This document shows, piece after piece, positions 62,419 to 62,476 of a DNA stretch of 62,476 nt. The notes under the pieces are model-generated. The model saw only the letters and a list, made by a program, of their open reading frames with translations, made no database searches and was not told where the DNA came from. The position numbers and the translations under genes are program-made. The first letter of the stretch is position 1. Every line of letters starts with the position of its first letter. Source of the DNA: Acidobacteriota bacterium (lineage in GTDB: Bacteria > Acidobacteriota > Thermoanaerobaculia > Thermoanaerobaculales > Thermoanaerobaculaceae); assembly GCA_003158745.1 (NCBI GenBank), contig PMLC01000075.1:1-62476 (forward strand), in the 5' to 3' direction.

Positions 62419-62476
62419 GATGCCGTTGCAGCCGCCTGTCACTCGCCTGCAAGCCGGCGCTGCGCGCCGGGCAGGC
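62412..62476 (+). other. Start of a second attC-like site, cut by window edge
   Basis: From the stop of cassette gene 2: CCGCCTAAG (core variant of GCCTAAC), then GTTGCAGCCGCCTGTCACTC, which shares CCTGTCAC and the GTTGCAG with the first attC. The rest is beyond the window. Confidence 0.55.

Overview
The window is high-GC DNA (about two thirds G+C by eye) from a Gram-negative bacterium. Evidence for an outer membrane is an arabinose-5-phosphate isomerase for Kdo synthesis, a KdtX-type glycosyltransferase, a TolC-type channel and many lipoproteins. Multiheme c-type cytochromes, a selenocysteine-containing SelD, PEGA/TPR/FHA proteins and a sigma-54 promoter would suit Acidobacteriota (Thermoanaerobaculia/Holophagae-like), Myxococcota or Desulfobacterota. 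No rRNA or other marker settles this, so the placement is an inference. I found no rRNA, tRNA or CRISPR.

Layout. 1-4.1 kb: secreted and lipoprotein genes (TPR/transglutaminase, PEGA, DUF6491-like). 4.7-5.6 kb: kdsD. 5.9-10.4 kb: a respiratory module on the minus strand (11-heme cytochrome, membrane cytochrome b, 4-heme cytochrome) divergent from dsbD, which supplies reductant for heme attachment. 10.5-15.1 kb: a glycosyltransferase, icd, cdd and an FHA/AAA+/Fis regulator whose ATPase motifs are ruined. 15.2-16.7 kb: a decayed APC permease. 16.8-19.8 kb: a LuxR regulator, a tRNA-dihydrouridine synthase and a methyltransferase. 19.8-23 kb: a DUF4139 protein, selD read through a UGA, and an OsmC-like protein. 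23-27.6 kb: a cell-envelope operon (beta-lactamase-like, EnvC-like, catalytically degenerate S41 protein, YibQ-like). 27.6-32.5 kb: rluD-like, mpg, epimerase, S4 protein, ZIP transporter, a membrane-anchored protein and dodecin. 32.7-36.4 kb: class V aminotransferase, a degraded region and dinB.

36.5-43.8 kb is a tightly overlapping drug-efflux operon: tetR, membrane-fusion lipoprotein, ATPase, TolC-like channel, ATPase and two ABC-2 permeases, behind a promoter overlapped by an 18-bp palindrome. Next come glucokinase, a NapC/NirT-type 13-heme cytochrome, a frameshifted transglutaminase-like gene, an RDD protein with a 58-aa partner, proS, a TPR/zinc-ribbon protein, 3-hydroxyacyl-CoA dehydrogenase, a ferredoxin, a secreted protein, a sensor kinase, a peptide ABC importer (binding protein plus two permeases) and htpX behind a consensus sigma-54 promoter.

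The right end (from about 61.28 kb) reads as an integron gene-cassette array. Two uncharacterised ORFs lie in the same orientation, separated by a complete attC-like site with paired core sites and an extrahelical base, and a second site begins at the window edge. No integrase gene is visible.

A second feature is a set of four intergenic inverted repeats whose arms are degenerate tandem arrays of 7- or 8-nt words (32.56, 51.95, 53.0 and 59.6 kb). I cannot assign them to a known repeat class.
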